Assembly: GCF_042477335.2 (NCBI RefSeq)
Contig: NC_091246.1
Span: forward strand, 254,247,501-254,311,500
DNA length: 64,000 bases
From: Ovis canadensis
Lineage: Eukaryota; Chordata; Mammalia; Artiodactyla; Bovidae
Reading direction: 5' to 3'
Position 1 is the first letter of the stretch, and each line of letters opens with the position of its first letter. The notes under the pieces are model-generated. The model saw only the letters and a list, made by a program, of their open reading frames with translations, had not been told where the DNA came from and searched no databases. A program made the position numbers and the translations under genes. Below, in pieces: positions 33,323-45,042 of the stretch.

Positions 33323-34794
33323 CCAGGCCTCTCCCTGCTCTCATCTGCGTACGGCCAGGTGGGTGCAGAGAGACAGCAGTCATCTGGGTAACAACTGCAG
33401 ACAGTGACCAGTCCTCTGGGGACAGTGAAGCCGCTGGCGAGTGCAGACCCTGGCCGGGGTGGAGGCAGGGCAGGGCCCACCAAGGAGGCGGCTGCTGAGC
33501 CAAGGTGGGGGGACGGGAAGGAGCCGCCCGAGGGACAGCCCGCGGGCACGGCGTTCCTGCTCCAGGCAGGGCAAGAGCGGAGGCAGAGGCCTGCAGGGGG
33601 AAGGAGCCTGGCACGTTCAGAGGGCGGCAGAGGGGCCAGCAGGGCCTGGAGCAGAGGCCAGAGACCCCTGCCTTCCAGCGGGCGTTCCCCCTGGTGCAAG
33701 GGGCCCAGCAGGAAACCCACCCGCAACTCAGCCCCTTTGCCAGCGCCCCACCCGTTGCGACTGCCACCTTCCCCCGAGCCAGGTGAGGGAGACCCCCGCC
33801 CTCCCCTGGTGCCTGACCACGCCGGCTGGGCGGAGGGCGCCCCACAAGCTTCAGGCCTCCTGTCCTGAATCTTTTTTATTTTTTAATTAAGATGCAACAG
33901 TCATCCCACAGCCCGCGTCCCCTCCAGCGATCAGTTAAAATGAACTCCAGACGACTGGATTAGACTTTGAAGGTGGCAATCGAGATAATGAACACGGAGG
34001 ATGCGGTGTTGACACAGGCCCTGGTGAGCTACATTATCATTTAACAGGCCTCGACGCGGCCTCCGCGGGGATCAAGGGGCTGAACAAGCAGTTTGGGGGC
34101 AAGTGGCCAGCACAGAGACGGGCTGGGCGCCGCGCCACGGGCTCCGCAGGGTCCGGGCGGCTGCAAGGCCAGCGGGCCTAATGGGGACGGCAGCCCAGGG
34201 CCGCTCCAGGAGCCCCCCACCCACACAGCCGTCCTGCCCCTCCCCACCCCCAAGCCCCCATCTCCATCAGGCCCACTCACCTGCCCCGCCCAGACCTGCC
34301 CTGCTCCCGCCCCTCCTCCCTGGTCTGGAAGCCCTCTCTCCTCCCCTGGGCCCTCACAGGGCCTGGGCCTGCCCCCACGGGCCTGCCCTCCCCGGGCCGG
34401 CGTTGACCATCCCAGGCCTGCTCCGAGCTCCTGAAGAGCTGAGACAAGGTCTCCCTCCAGCCCGCCCCTCCACCCTCTCTGCACTAAGGCCTGCCGGTCA
34501 GGACACCTCCTATCCATCTTCCAGGACCATTGACTCAGAGCACCTGCCAGGAAATTAACAGGGCACATCCTTGGCCCAGGAGCTGCGCTGGTGGAAGGAG
34601 GTTAAGAGGTTACAGAAAAACCCAAACGAACTTTTTGGCCAACGCGGTACTTAAACGGATGACGCCGCCCGAGACTCACACACGACAGAGACTGGCGGAC
34701 GCTGCGGCGGACGGTGCAGCCCAGGAAGACCACCCCTCTGCCCGCCGTGGCCGACCCGGGGCTTCAGAGCAGACTCAGAGGCGGACGCCCGGGC

Positions 34795-35015
34795 TCCCAT
34801 CCCACCTCGGCCTCCTCTTGGCTGAGTGACTTTGGGTGATCGCTGACCCTCTCTGGGCCTCTGTTCACTTATCGGTTAAAGTACGAATAATAAAAGTACT
34901 CACCTCACAGGGTGGTCTGAGGGTTAATTGGGCTAAGACATGTGAAACGCTAAACCCCAGGCCGGGTCCATGCTAAGCACTCAGTGTGTGTTCGTTATTA
35001 TTTTACTTCCTGGTA
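34795..35015 (+). mobile_element. MIR SINE
   Basis: GAGTGACTTTGGGTGATCG, GGGCCTCTGTTCACTTATCG, then TGGTCTGAGGGTTAATTGGG and CTAAGCACTCAGTGTG; a near-complete forward MIR. Confidence 0.8.
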
Positions 35016-36068
35016 GTGGAGAAACTGCAGAAAGCACCTTAGTGTTGACACAGTCTCTGAATGAACCCCCATGTCTTCACATTCGGGCCAGAACCGGGCA
35101 ACCACAACTGGGGCTGCCAGGACCCTCCTGGGCCCCCTGGCCTGGAGGATCTCCAGTCCCCAGGGGGGCTCCCGGTCCTGGAGGAGGGCCTGGCACAATG
35201 GCCCTCTAAGCGGGGGCATGCCCCGCAGTGAGGACGCGCAGGGCAGCCTGGACAGCAGCCCAGCCGGAGGCCAGCCCCCCGGCCGGGCCCGCGGAGCCCC
35301 CAGCCGGGTCTGGTGGTCACTAGCAGCAGCCAGACAGCCGCTCCAGCGCCCGGTGCGGAGGTGGGCCGGCCTCCTCCTCTCCGCGGAGCGAGGCTCTGTT
35401 AAACACGCATGGCGCTCTCCTCTTGCCGTGTGGAGGATGGCGGGCGCTGAAGGCGAACCGCCCGCCTGCGCCCGCACAAACTTTCCCATTTCCAGGCCCC
35501 GTCTCGCCCTGCGGCAGGGCCTCCTCAGCCACCGCCTCTCCTTCCATCCCGCCTGCCCCGACCCAGGGCCTGCCTCCCCGCACCCAGGGCCCGCCCGATG
35601 CCCCCTTGCGCATGCAGAGCAGGGCAAGGGCCACACTGATCCCCTTCTTAAGAGTGGGTGGTCCAAACTAATCTTAAATCACTGCAGCCTCACGCTGGAG
35701 CCTTGCGGCCCCTCCACCTGGCGACGGCGGGGCCGGAGCTGAGCTGCAGGCCTGGGCAGGACGGTGCGGCTGCTGGCGGAGGGGTGTGATCGGGTGAGGG
35801 CGGGCAGGGTCACGCCTGAGCCCTGTCTTTCCCTTCACCCATCTGTCTCAAGCTCCTGGGATGGCTGTCGGCAGAAGGGGGCCTCCCAGCCAGTGAAGCG
35901 AGGGGATGGCAGACCTGCAATGCGGACACACAGTCCACCCCACCAATACCAGCGACTCCAAAGGAGCAGCTTGACTTCCCCAAGAGATCACACACCCGTC
36001 AGGGAGGCGGCAAGTTAGGCGGTCGCAACACTAACGGGGCCCACCCCCCACTGCCCTGAGCAGGGGCC

Positions 36069-36200
36069 CTGCTGCTGCTGCTGCTGAGTCGCTTCAGTCG
36101 TGTCCGACCCTGTGCGACCCCAGAGACGGCAGCCCACCAGGCTCCTCCGTCCCTGGGATTCTCCAGGCAAGAATACTGGAGTGGACTGCCATTTCCCCAG
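36069..36200 (-). mobile_element. Bov-A-type SINE with a (CTG)n edge
   Basis: CTGCTGCTGCTGCTGCTGAG, then TCGCTTCAGTCGTGTCCGAC and GGCAAGAATACTGGAGTGGA, in reverse orientation. Confidence 0.92.
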
Positions 36201-37307
36201 GCCCAGGAAAAACCTGGGAAGACACTGGGCCTGGCAAGGGGACAGCAGGGGTCTGCTCAGGGGGATGCAGGGGGCACTCATCCTTCTTCCTCCCAAATGC
36301 CTTGAGATCCAGGCCCATCAGTGACCCCGGGTGCCCTGGGGAGCCACCTCCCCTGGTCATCTTTCTCCCAGAAGGCTGAGGAGGTGAGAGGCCCCTGAAG
36401 GCAGTGACGGGGCAGGGCTGGGAAGGGGGTCTGGGCTGCAGCTAGTCAGGGCACCCCGTCCCCACCCATCTGCCGGGGAGAAGGAGGACCAGGAAATCCA
36501 GACACCGAGGAGGGCCAACACAGTGTCCTCCCGGTGGGCCCCTCCCTGGCTCCCCCCCGCAGAGCCCGCCCCAGCAGTGAGGTCAAAGGTCCCTGGTGCC
36601 GCGGTGCAAGCCTAAGCGGGTGGGGCGGGGCGGGGGTGGGGGAGGAGGGGCGAGGCGGAGCGGGGGGTGGGGGTGGGGGGGGCGCCGAGGCCAGGTTTCA
36701 CCGTGAGCCCCCACCCACGTCTCAAAACCTGATGGCAGCTCCACACCCAAATCCTCTGGCTCCGCCCACGGCGTGGCCTCTCGCCGCTGTCCAAGGTGCT
36801 GCGGGCAGAACCCACCCCACCTCCCTTTCCAGCACCCCAAAGGGCCGCTAACCAAACACCTCCCTGGCCAGGACTGGGGCTCCCAAGCATCACCTCACAC
36901 AGAGGCGAAGGGACCCTGGTGAAGGGGCAGGAAAACTTGGGCTCACAGACCAGGGCCCCAAGACCCCAGAAGATGAGGGCCAGGACCAGGAGGCTGAGCT
37001 GGGAAGGCACGGATGCAAAGGCTGAACCTCAAGCTTCAGCAGAGACGGTGAGTTAACACAGGGACCCTGAGGATCAACCCCGGGTCTCGGGGCTCACCCT
37101 CAGCTCCCTGGGTTCAGGGTCTCCACCTGCCAAACCAGGACCTGTCATCCAGGATCCAGCCCAGACTGCCTGGCTGCTGAGTAAGCTGAGGCAGGACCGA
37201 GTGGGCGAGGAAAGACGGTCTTGGCAGGAAGGCATGCGGCAGGGCCAGGCTGAGGCGCACCTGGGCCTGGAGGCCACGCTGGGGACCCAAGGAGAGCAAG
37301 CAACAAG

Positions 37308-37637
37308 AAAGTGAAGTCGCTCCGTCGAGTCCGACTCTCAGCGACCCGTGGACGGCAGCCCACCAGGCTCCTCCCTCCACGGGATTTTCCAGGCAAGAGA
37401 GCTGGAGTGGGGTGCCACTTCCTTCTCCAGGGCATGAAAGTGAAGTCGCTCCGTCATGTCCGGCTCCTAGCGACCCCACGGACTGTAGCCCACCAGGCTC
37501 CTCCCTCCATGGGATTCTCCAGGCAGGAATACTGGAGTGGGTTGCCACTTCCTTCTCCAGGGGATCTTCCCAACCCGGGGACTGAACCGCGGTCTCCCGC
37601 ATTCCAGGCAGACGCTTTACCCTCTGAGCCACAGGGA
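37308..37637 (-). mobile_element. Bov-A2-type SINE, tandem units
   Basis: Two units each begin GTGAAGTCGCTCCGTC and contain CACTTCCTTCTCCAGG; the second ends CTTTACCCTCTGAGCCACAG. It lies about 560 bases past the donor of the exon at 38195-38343 in transcript direction. Confidence 0.93.
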
Positions 37638-38194
37638 TCACTGCCAAACATCACGTAGGGTGGAGCCTGGGCCGTGGCGAAGGGGGCGGGCACGGCTGTT
37701 GGTCAGTGACAGGAGAGGGTCCAGGCTGAGCCAGGAAGGACCCCCAGACGAGGCCTGCATCGCAGTGGCCAAGGACTGGCCGCACTCACGGCGGGACGAG
37801 GCAGGACCCCAGTGTTGGCCGAGCGCCCCTTCCCCATGGGGTCCACACTGGCTAAAGAGCCTGGGGCCCCGAGTGCCAGCATCCGCACCAGCCACTCCCT
37901 CAGCACAGCCAGGTCCGGGCTATCCCTGGGGGCACAGGGACCCCAGCCCTACCTCCCCAGGAAGCAGCAGACACTACAGAGGAGCGAGCCCACTGCCCAG
38001 CACGGGGAACCCCTCCCCTCTCGGCAGCCCTGAGGGAGCGTGTTGGGGGGGGCAGGGGTGGCCCGCGGGGATCCTGCCTCCCCGTGCGACCCTAAGACAC
38101 CCCCGGGAGCCCAGGGCAGGGTGTGAGAGGGGTCAGTGCAGGGGACGCCTGGAGATGGCCCCCGGGGCCACGAGCTGCGAGGCAGGGCCAGTAC

Positions 38195-38343
38195 CTGAGT
38201 CTGCAAGCTGGTGGCGTCCAGGACGGTGACCCGGGGCCCACAGCTGGCCCACACGGCCTCCTCCAGGCTCAGCAGGGCGCGGACAGGTCCCGGCCCCACA
38301 GGCAGGCACACGGGCGGGCTCTCCAGGTCCCAGGGGATGCCTC
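38195..38343 (-). CDS. ARHGEF10L: ARHGEF10L coding exon (fourth from the 3' end), weak splice donor
   Basis: The 149-base exon encodes [40 protein letters not shown] and [10 protein letters not shown], one more propeller blade with the strand pair VWASCG..VTVLD. The acceptor is good (TCTCCCTGCAG). The donor is CAG|GTACTG, which lacks the usual A at +4 and G at +5. Skipping this exon would shift the frame, because 149 is not a multiple of three. Three-copy tandem repeats lie just upstream in transcript direction and a Bov-A2 SINE lies downstream. Confidence 0.95.
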
Positions 38344-38452
38344 CTGCAGGGAGAGGAAGCCGGCAGGTCAGCGGGGGCGGGTGGGGGTGGGGGGCAGCAG
38401 ACAGGTCGGGGCCCCCCAGCCCTTGGGAACCAGGCCCCCGGGGGGGCGGGCC

Positions 38453-38660
38453 CGGCTCCAGGCTCCTTCCAGCCCAGCTCCTCCAGGCCCCCAGCCCTGC
38501 CCCCAAGCCCCTGCTCCCAGCCTGGCTCCAGGCTCCTTCCGGCCCAGCTCCTCCAGGCCCCCAGTCCTGCCCCCAAGCCCCTGCTCCCAGCCTGGCTCCA
38601 GGCTCCTTCCGGCCCAGCTCCTCCAGGCCCCCAGCCCTGCCCCCCAGCCCCTGCTCCCAT
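38453..38660. repeat. 70-bp tandem repeat, about 2.9 copies
   Basis: GGCTCCTTCC starts at 38461, 38531 and 38601, an exact 70-bp period with few substitutions. It lies 110 bases upstream (transcript direction) of the exon at 38195-38343. Confidence 0.97.
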
Positions 38661-38948
38661 CTGCGATGCTCCCCACTCCTCTCTCCTCCTCTCCCCTGCC
38701 CTCTGCTTTCACCCCACCACACGCCGAGTCCGCACCGACTCCACGCAAGGCCCCGTGCTCAGGGCTGCGGAAGAAGAAATAGATCAGACACACACCCTGC
38801 CCTCAAGAAAACCCCCACTGGCTGGCGAGACCATAAGGTTAATCAGCAGCCACCACACAAAGTGCCCAGCCCAAGCGGTCAGGCATGTACAGAGGGCCTT
38901 GAGAACCGTTAAGATGGAGGGAACCAATTCTGCACAGGGGAAATCCAG

Positions 38949-39098
38949 GGAGGCTTCCCGGAAGAGGCAGCATCCAGACAGCCCAGCCAAGAAACCAAGG
39001 AGGCTTCCTGGAAGAGGCAGCATCCAGACAGCCCAGCCAAGAAACCAGGGAGGCTTCCCGGAAGAGGCAGCATCCAGACAGCCCAGCCAAGAAGGCAG
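38949..39098. repeat. 50-bp tandem repeat, three copies, probably within an L2-like sequence
   Basis: AGGCTTCC(C/T)GGAAGAGGCA starts at 38951, 39001 and 39051, an exact 50-bp period. The unit resembles the GGAGGCTTCCTGGAGGAGG segment seen in L2 3' ends. Confidence 0.95.
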
Positions 39099-39139
39099 CA
39101 TGACGTGGTAGAAAGTATCCTGGCCTTGCTTCTGCTAGC

Positions 39140-39260
39140 AGCTCACTATGGACCTTGAGAATGTCTCTCCCCTTCTCAAGGCCTCAGTCTCCCCATCTGG
39201 AGAATGTGGAAAGCGCCACCAACAAGACTGTCTCTGAGGACTCTTCAGACACCGTAACTT
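39140..39260 (+). mobile_element. MIR SINE fragment
   Basis: CAAGGCCTCAGTCTCCCCATCTGGAGAATG-like MIR core, read as CAGTCTCCCCATCTGGAGAA. Confidence 0.55.
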
Positions 39261-40224
39261 ACGGAGACTGTCCTGCCTTCTCACAGACCTGCTCACCCAC
39301 TCCAAGGCACTCTGTCACCTCTACTGAGATTTCCAATGACCTTCCTCCTCCAGAGATGCCACCACCCCAGGTGTGGGAGGAGAAAGTCCTCAGAGGCCAC
39401 CGGCCCTCAGCCCATGATCCCTGAAGATGGACAGATGAAGGGATCTGGCCCAGCGTGGAATGACTCTCTCCCCGGCCCACCCCAGGGACGCTCAGCTCAC
39501 CCAGGAACAGACCAAGGATTTCCCCTGAGATGCAAGCAGTGTCCACTGAGATAGGTTTTTCTCTGAAGTCACACCTGATGCCACACAGAAGCCCCGTGGC
39601 TGTCCTGTCCTGCCACCGTGCCAGGAGGGTTGAGCAGGAAGTGGGGCCCACCCATGAGGGGCGGGTGGTGGAGGGAGGAAGGAGCCTGGGCTGGGTGCCA
39701 GGGCCTGGTCCCCCCAACCCTCCTCCACAGGGTCCCTAGAAGGGGTGGACGGTAGCCCTGGCACAGGCCGTCCCTCCGAGGCAGCTGCTGGGCGGCGTGA
39801 CGGGCACCACTGTCCACAGAGGAACCCCTGGACGGCAGAGCAGATTCCACCCCTACCACATCCTCCCCTTTCGTGAAACAGGTCCTCCTCTCCCCTTCAG
39901 CTCCTCTTAAACTTAGAAGGTTCCTAGCTCCACTGAGTTGGGAAACACACAGACACACACCCCATCACCCCTGCCCAACCAACACACGTCCGGCTCTTCC
40001 CCGCCGTGAACGCGGGAAGCAGGCTGGGCCAGAGTCCTGGCTGCAGCCTCTCAACCTCTGCACGTACCTGGACAGGTGCCGCTGCCACTGGGAACCTCAG
40101 TTTCCTAGGCTGTAAAGCAGGCGTGATGAGCACGCCCACGCTCGCAGATGTGGCCAGGCTCGAGGGAAGGAAACGGGCGCGCTCGGCGCAGGGAAAGCGC
40201 GGACGGCGGTCGCCACATTCTGTT

Positions 40225-40370
40225 ATTCGTGAGCGTGCTGGACACTCTTTCCATGAACTGTCTCCTTACCTCTCATCAGCCTGGGTGGAAGATTCTCTCG
40301 CTTTCCCTGTTTTACAACTGAGGAAACTGAGGCGCGGGGCTGAAGGGAGCAGTCCCGGCCACCCGGCAGG
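40225..40370 (-). mobile_element. MIR SINE
   Basis: CTGTTTTACAACTGAGGAAA followed by CTGAGGCGCGGGGCTGAA. Confidence 0.7.
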
Positions 40371-41029
40371 GCAGGACTGGCCACGCGCCACTTCTGGCCC
40401 TTGGCTGTCCCTCGCCTCGAGGCGGCCACCTGCGCAAGCGGGTGGACCTCTCCGGACTCACGCGACGGCAAGGACTCGGGGAGCCCGGGACGTGTGCACA
40501 GCCACCCCGGGGGTGTGCGGGCCAGCCAGGGCTGGAGCTCAGCTGACCCTGGCCCCCGTTCCCGGCTGCTCTCTCAGGTTCCAAGAGCTTCCAAAGATCT
40601 CCAGGCCCAGGACTGGAGCCCAGGACGGAAGAGTGACCACAGGCAGCCAGGCCTCCACAGCAGGCTTGGACCCCACCCCCGCAGGGAACCAGAGCCACAG
40701 AAAGCAGGGCTCTGCGCGCCCCCCAGCGGCCAGAAGCCGGAACTCCCGCCACTCGGGCCGGTTAGGAAGGCAGCGGTCAGGGATGCTGGAACCAGGCCTG
40801 GCAGCGGAAGCGCGAGCCCTTCCCCGGGAGCAGCGACGGCCCCCCTGAGCCCTCGTGCCCTCTGCCCTCCTGGGACAGCGCCTGCCTGGGGCAGGGGGGC
40901 GTGTCTGATACCCTTGAGGGTCACACATGTCCTGACCACCCTTCCGCTTGCTGGGTGTCTCCTAAGAGACCTGGCTTCAGGACAGAATGAGTAACAGATA
41001 AAATGTAATGATGCCAGGGAGGTTCGAGA

Positions 41030-41140
41030 GGGAGGGGACACACATATATTTACAGCTGATTCATGTGTTGTCTGGCAGAAACCAACACAGCATTGTAAAG
41101 CTTCCAACTAATTAATCCTCCAATTAAAAATGCTTCTAAA
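41030..41140 (+). mobile_element. Artiodactyl L1 LINE tail (probable)
   Basis: CAGCTGATTCATGTGTTGTC, AGAAACCAACACAGCATTGT and an AATTAAAAATG tail, the same type as the copy ending at 26905. Confidence 0.65.
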
Positions 41141-41340
41141 AAGAAAAAAGATTTAATAATACCAACATCATTATATCAAAAAAAACACAGGACAGGAATT
41201 CCTTGATTCAGGGGCCCATGGTAGGACCCTGAACCAGAGGCTTTCCCTTGCTGGGACTCCATTTTCCCACCTGCAACCCAAGGGGATGGAATTCTGCTGA
41301 ATCAACCCTGGTGCCTCCCTGGGTTTGTCTCAGTTCCCTG

Positions 41341-41523
41341 GAGCGTCCCTGGTGGCTCAGCTGGTAAAGAATCTGCCTGCAATGCGGGAGACCTGGGTTC
41401 GATCCCTGGGTTGGGAAGATCCCCTGGAGAAGGGAAAGGCTACTCTCCAGTGTTCTGGCCTGGAGAGTTCCATGGGGTAGCAAAGAGTCAGACACAACTG
41501 AGCGACCTTCACCGTCACTTTCA
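41341..41523 (+). mobile_element. Bov-tA-type SINE, little diverged
   Basis: GCGTCCCTGGTGGCTCAGCT, GGGTTCGATCCCTGGGTTGG and CACAACTGAGCGACCTTCAC; close to consensus, so probably a younger insertion. Confidence 0.95.
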
Positions 41524-41949
41524 CCCCTGGTGACAGATGTCACAAGCAGACCACCTCTCACCCTGGAGTTCCGGCCTCCAAGATTCTTTCCAGCCTCACA
41601 GGCCACAGGTCTAAGACTTCAGTCTGGATCAGCGGGCGCTCTGGGCAGGGCCAGCCCCCTGCCCACCCCTAGCTGGCGGGGGGGGTCCACCGCTCCCTGC
41701 TATCCCTGCCCACCAGCGGCTGTCCATTCACAATTCAAGAACAGGCATCCACACCTCCAAAGTCACGCCCACACGGGATGACAGCCGGTTTGTCTGTGCC
41801 TGGACCCGCAAACACCAGGTGAACGGAGACCAAGGCCCAGTCACAGCAAAGGCACCTTCAAGAGGCAGGCGTGCCCCACTGTGGGTGGCAGATGAGAAAG
41901 CCCAGAGGGGTCCTCGTGGTTCTGAGGCCAAGGTGAGCACACAAAGAAA

Positions 41950-43600
41950 CAGTCCCTGAGGCAGAGGGGAGCGGAGGGGCAGCCAGCACGCCGGGAGGGG
42001 TCGCGACAGTCACTGAGGCCAGCAGCCAACACGCCGGGAAGGGTCGCGACAGTCACTGAGGGCGATAGGAGCCGAGAGGCAGCCAACACCCCGGGAGAAG
42101 TCGCGACAGTCACTGAGGGCTAGGGGAGCCGAGGGGCAGCCAACACCCTGGGCGTGGTCGCGACAGTCAGTGAGGCTGAGGGGATCCTAGAGGCAGCCAG
42201 CACCGTGGGAGTGGTCGCGACAGTCACTGAGGCCGAGGGGAGCCGAGGGGCAGCCAACACCCTGGGAGGTGTCGCGACAGTCACTGAGGGTGAGGGGAGC
42301 CGAGGGGCAGCCAACACCCTGGGCGTGTTCGTGACAGTCAGTGAGGCCGGCAGCCAACACCCCGGGCGTTGTCGCGACAGTCACTGAGGGCCTGGGGAGC
42401 CGAGGGGCAGCCAACACCCTGGGAGGTGTCGCGACAGTCACTGAGGGTTTGGGGAGCCTAGAGGCAGCCAACACCCCAGAAGTGGTTGCAACAGTCATTG
42501 AGGCTGAGGGGAGCCAAGAGGCAGCCAACACCCTGGGAGGTGTCGCGACAGTCACTGAGGGCGAGGGGAGCCGAGGGGCAGCCAACACCCCGGGAGTGGT
42601 CGCGACAGTCACTGAGGCCGGCATCCAACACCCCGGGAGTGGTTGAGACAGTCACTGAGGGCTAGGGGAGCCGAGGGGCAGCCAACACCCCGGGAGGGGT
42701 CGCGACAGTCAGTGAGGCTGAGGGGATCCTAGAGGCAGCCAGCACCGCGGGAGTGGTCGTGACAGTCACTGAGGGCAAGGGGAGCCGAGGGGCAGCCAAC
42801 ACCCTGGAAGGTTTCGCGACAGTCACTGAGGGCTAGGGGAGCCGAGGGGCAGCCAACACCCTGGGCGTGTTCGTGACAGTCAGTGAGGCCGGCAGCCAAC
42901 ACCCCGGGAGTGGTTGAGACAGTCACTGAGGGCTAGGGGAGCCGAGGGGCAGCCAACACCCCGGGAGGGGTCGCGACAGTCAGTGAGGCTGAGGGGATCC
43001 TAGAGGCAGCCAGCACCGCGGGAGTGGTCGTGACAGTCACTGAGGGCAAGGGGAGCCGAGGGGCAGCCAACACCCTGGAAGGTGTCGCGACAGTCACTGA
43101 GGGCTAGGGGAGCCGAGGGGCAGCCAACACCCTGGGCGTGTTCGCGACAGTCACTGAGGCTGGCATCCAACACCCCGGGAGGTGTCGCGACAGTCACCGA
43201 AGCCGAGGGGAGCCAAGGGGCAGCCAACACCCTGGGCGTGGTCGCGACAGTCACTGAGGGCTAGGGGAGCCAAGAGGCAACCAACACCCCAGGGGTGGTC
43301 GCGACAGTCAGTGAGGCCGAGGGTAGCCGAGGGGCAGCCATCACCCCGGGAGGTGTCGCGACAGTCACTGAGGGCCTGGGGAGCCGAGGGAGAGCCAACA
43401 CCCCGGGAGTGGTCGCGACAGTCACTGAGGGCCTGGGGAGCCGAGGGGCAGCCAACACCCTGGGAGGTGTCGCGACAGTCACTGAGGGTTTGGGGAGCCT
43501 AGAGGCAGCCATCACCCCGGGAGGGGTCGCAACAGTCACTGAGGCCGAGGGGAGCCGAGGGAGAGCCAACACCTCGGGAGTTGTCGTGACTGTAATGACG
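41950..43600. repeat. 57-bp minisatellite, about 29 copies, with 271-bp higher-order repeat
   Basis: Units read approximately GAGGGGCAGCCAACACCC, then GGGAG(T/G)GGTCGCGACAGT and CACTGAGG. Most are 57 bases; shorter units of about 42 bases occur. 42634-42904 and 42905-43175 are near-identical 271-bp blocks of four long units and one short unit. The core TCGCGA is often intact or changed to TCGTGA, TTGAGA or TTGCAA. Frames stay open on both strands because 57 is a multiple of three; I do not regard them as coding. Confidence 0.98.
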
Positions 43601-43654
43601 ATGGTGGGCGGGAGAGGCACGCGTCCGTCCCCAAGCTCCACGCCAGCACCTGTG

Positions 43655-43800
43655 ACTGGCTGCCCCTCGCGCTCACAGCCACCCTGTGGTGAGGGGTGGA
43701 ATTCGCACCCACTTTACAGGTGGGGAAACTGAGGCCCCAAGAGCAGAAGCAGCAGCAGGTCCCGTCTCTCGGGGTGGGACCCGATCCCGACAGCCTGACC
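43655..43800 (-). mobile_element. MIR SINE
   Basis: CCACTTTACAGGTGGGGAAA followed by CTGAGGCCCCAAGAG. Confidence 0.65.
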
Positions 43801-44683
43801 CCTCAGCCCACCCCTCACGCACCCTGTCTTCTGGCTCCTCGGCAGGGGACTGTGGCCCCCGTCCCCAGCGGCTAACCAGGGACAGTCCTGCAGCCCCACC
43901 AGGCCTGATCAAGTCCCTGTCTCTGCTCAGAGACCGACCAGGAGTGGGGGGAATGGACAGAGGTCATCCAGGCAGCTGTGCCCAAACACAGGATGGACAG
44001 GGATGGCTCACCTGGCACCTCATGAGCGCGTACCTGCCGTAAGGAAGGGACGCAGACACGCCGAGATCCTGAGGGCTGCAGACACTGCCACGCCCACACT
44101 GCTGGACTCCCAGGCCCCCAGCTCTGGCAGCCCCGGGCTCCAGGTGGCCCGGTGACCCTAGAATCCTCAGTCATCTCACAGCTGCTGGACAATCCTCTTC
44201 AGTCTCAGCTTCAGGGTCCCACCCTGGGCACAGTGGGCCAGGCCCTCCCCGACACCCTGCACCTCCCCTTAGGACCATTAGCGCCACGTACGCTCATCCA
44301 TGAACCTGTCTCGTCTTCCTCTGTAAGCTGTGCGGGTGGGCTTACGTCCGGTTTGCTGGCCACCACATCCACGGGGCCTAGTGGGCGCTCAGTAAACATC
44401 TGGGGCACAGATGTCTGACGGCAGGATGGCTGCCAGCGCACCTTGACTCCCTCCTCCAGGCCAGACGGCACCCCACTCTGCCTAGAGCAGCCAAAGCCCC
44501 CTGAAAGCTGGAGAGGACTCCTGTCCTGGGAGGACACTGAGGTTCAGGTCTTGGCTCACCTGTGGGACTCCGGGGAGTCCCTTCCCACCCAGAAAATAAG
44601 GGTGTTGGGTCCAACGGTCCCTAGTGGCTCTTTTGGATCTGAGCAACCCCAGGCAGAAAGTCAGTGGTTAGACCCCAACCCTC

Positions 44684-45042
44684 GATGGCTTGAACTGCGT
44701 CCCCCAAATTCATTCATTCACGCGTCAACCCCTAGCACCCAGCACATGACCTGGTTTGCTGGTAGGGGTGCTGATGGAACTGATTAGGATGAGGTCACGC
44801 TGGAGGAGGGTGGGTGTCTGAGTCCAAGGGGTTCTCTGGACACAGGCTCCCCCAAAGAGAGCCCCACAGGAAGATGGGGGTTATGCTGCCACAAGCTAAG
44901 GAACCACGTGAAACCGGGAGAGAGGCCTGGAACAGACCCTTCCCCAGCAGCCCTGCCGGCACCGTGCTCTCGGACCTCAGTGTCCAGAACGGCAGTCAGT
45001 AAACTCGGCTGCTGCAGCCGCTCGGTCATGGAAGGCCCAGCA
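44684..45042 (+). mobile_element. Old MaLR-type LTR (MLT1-like), degraded
   Basis: GATGGCTTGAACTGCGTCCC and CCAAATTCATTCATTCACGC match the usual start, and GGTTCTCTGGACACAGGCTC lies inside. Solitary, non-coding relic. Confidence 0.65.

Larger units (their letters stand above)
19734..38194 (-). other. ARHGEF10L: ARHGEF10L intron (18,461 bp)
   Basis: This is the longest intron of the window. It carries BovB, Bov-tA, CHR and Bov-A2 SINEs, artiodactyl L1 and L2 remnants, a polypurine block, a 95-bp three-copy repeat and candidate conserved patches at 31780-31905 and 33880-34060. GC-rich stretches such as 22600-24500, 29000-29900, 32350-33850 and 34080-35750 show no recognised gene or repeat; isolated open frames in them lack domain similarity. 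Confidence 0.9.

Noticed and set aside
34090..35750. Possible internal CpG island promoter
   Set aside because: GC content is high but CpG is not clearly enriched by eye, and no first exon or initiator could be supported. A CpG observed/expected calculation and CAGE data would decide.
41950..43640. Repeated 19-residue peptide frames (SVTVATTPGVLAAPR-like) on both strands of the 57-bp array
   Set aside because: The unit length is a multiple of three, so frames persist automatically. Stops interrupt several of them, and the array lies in an intron.
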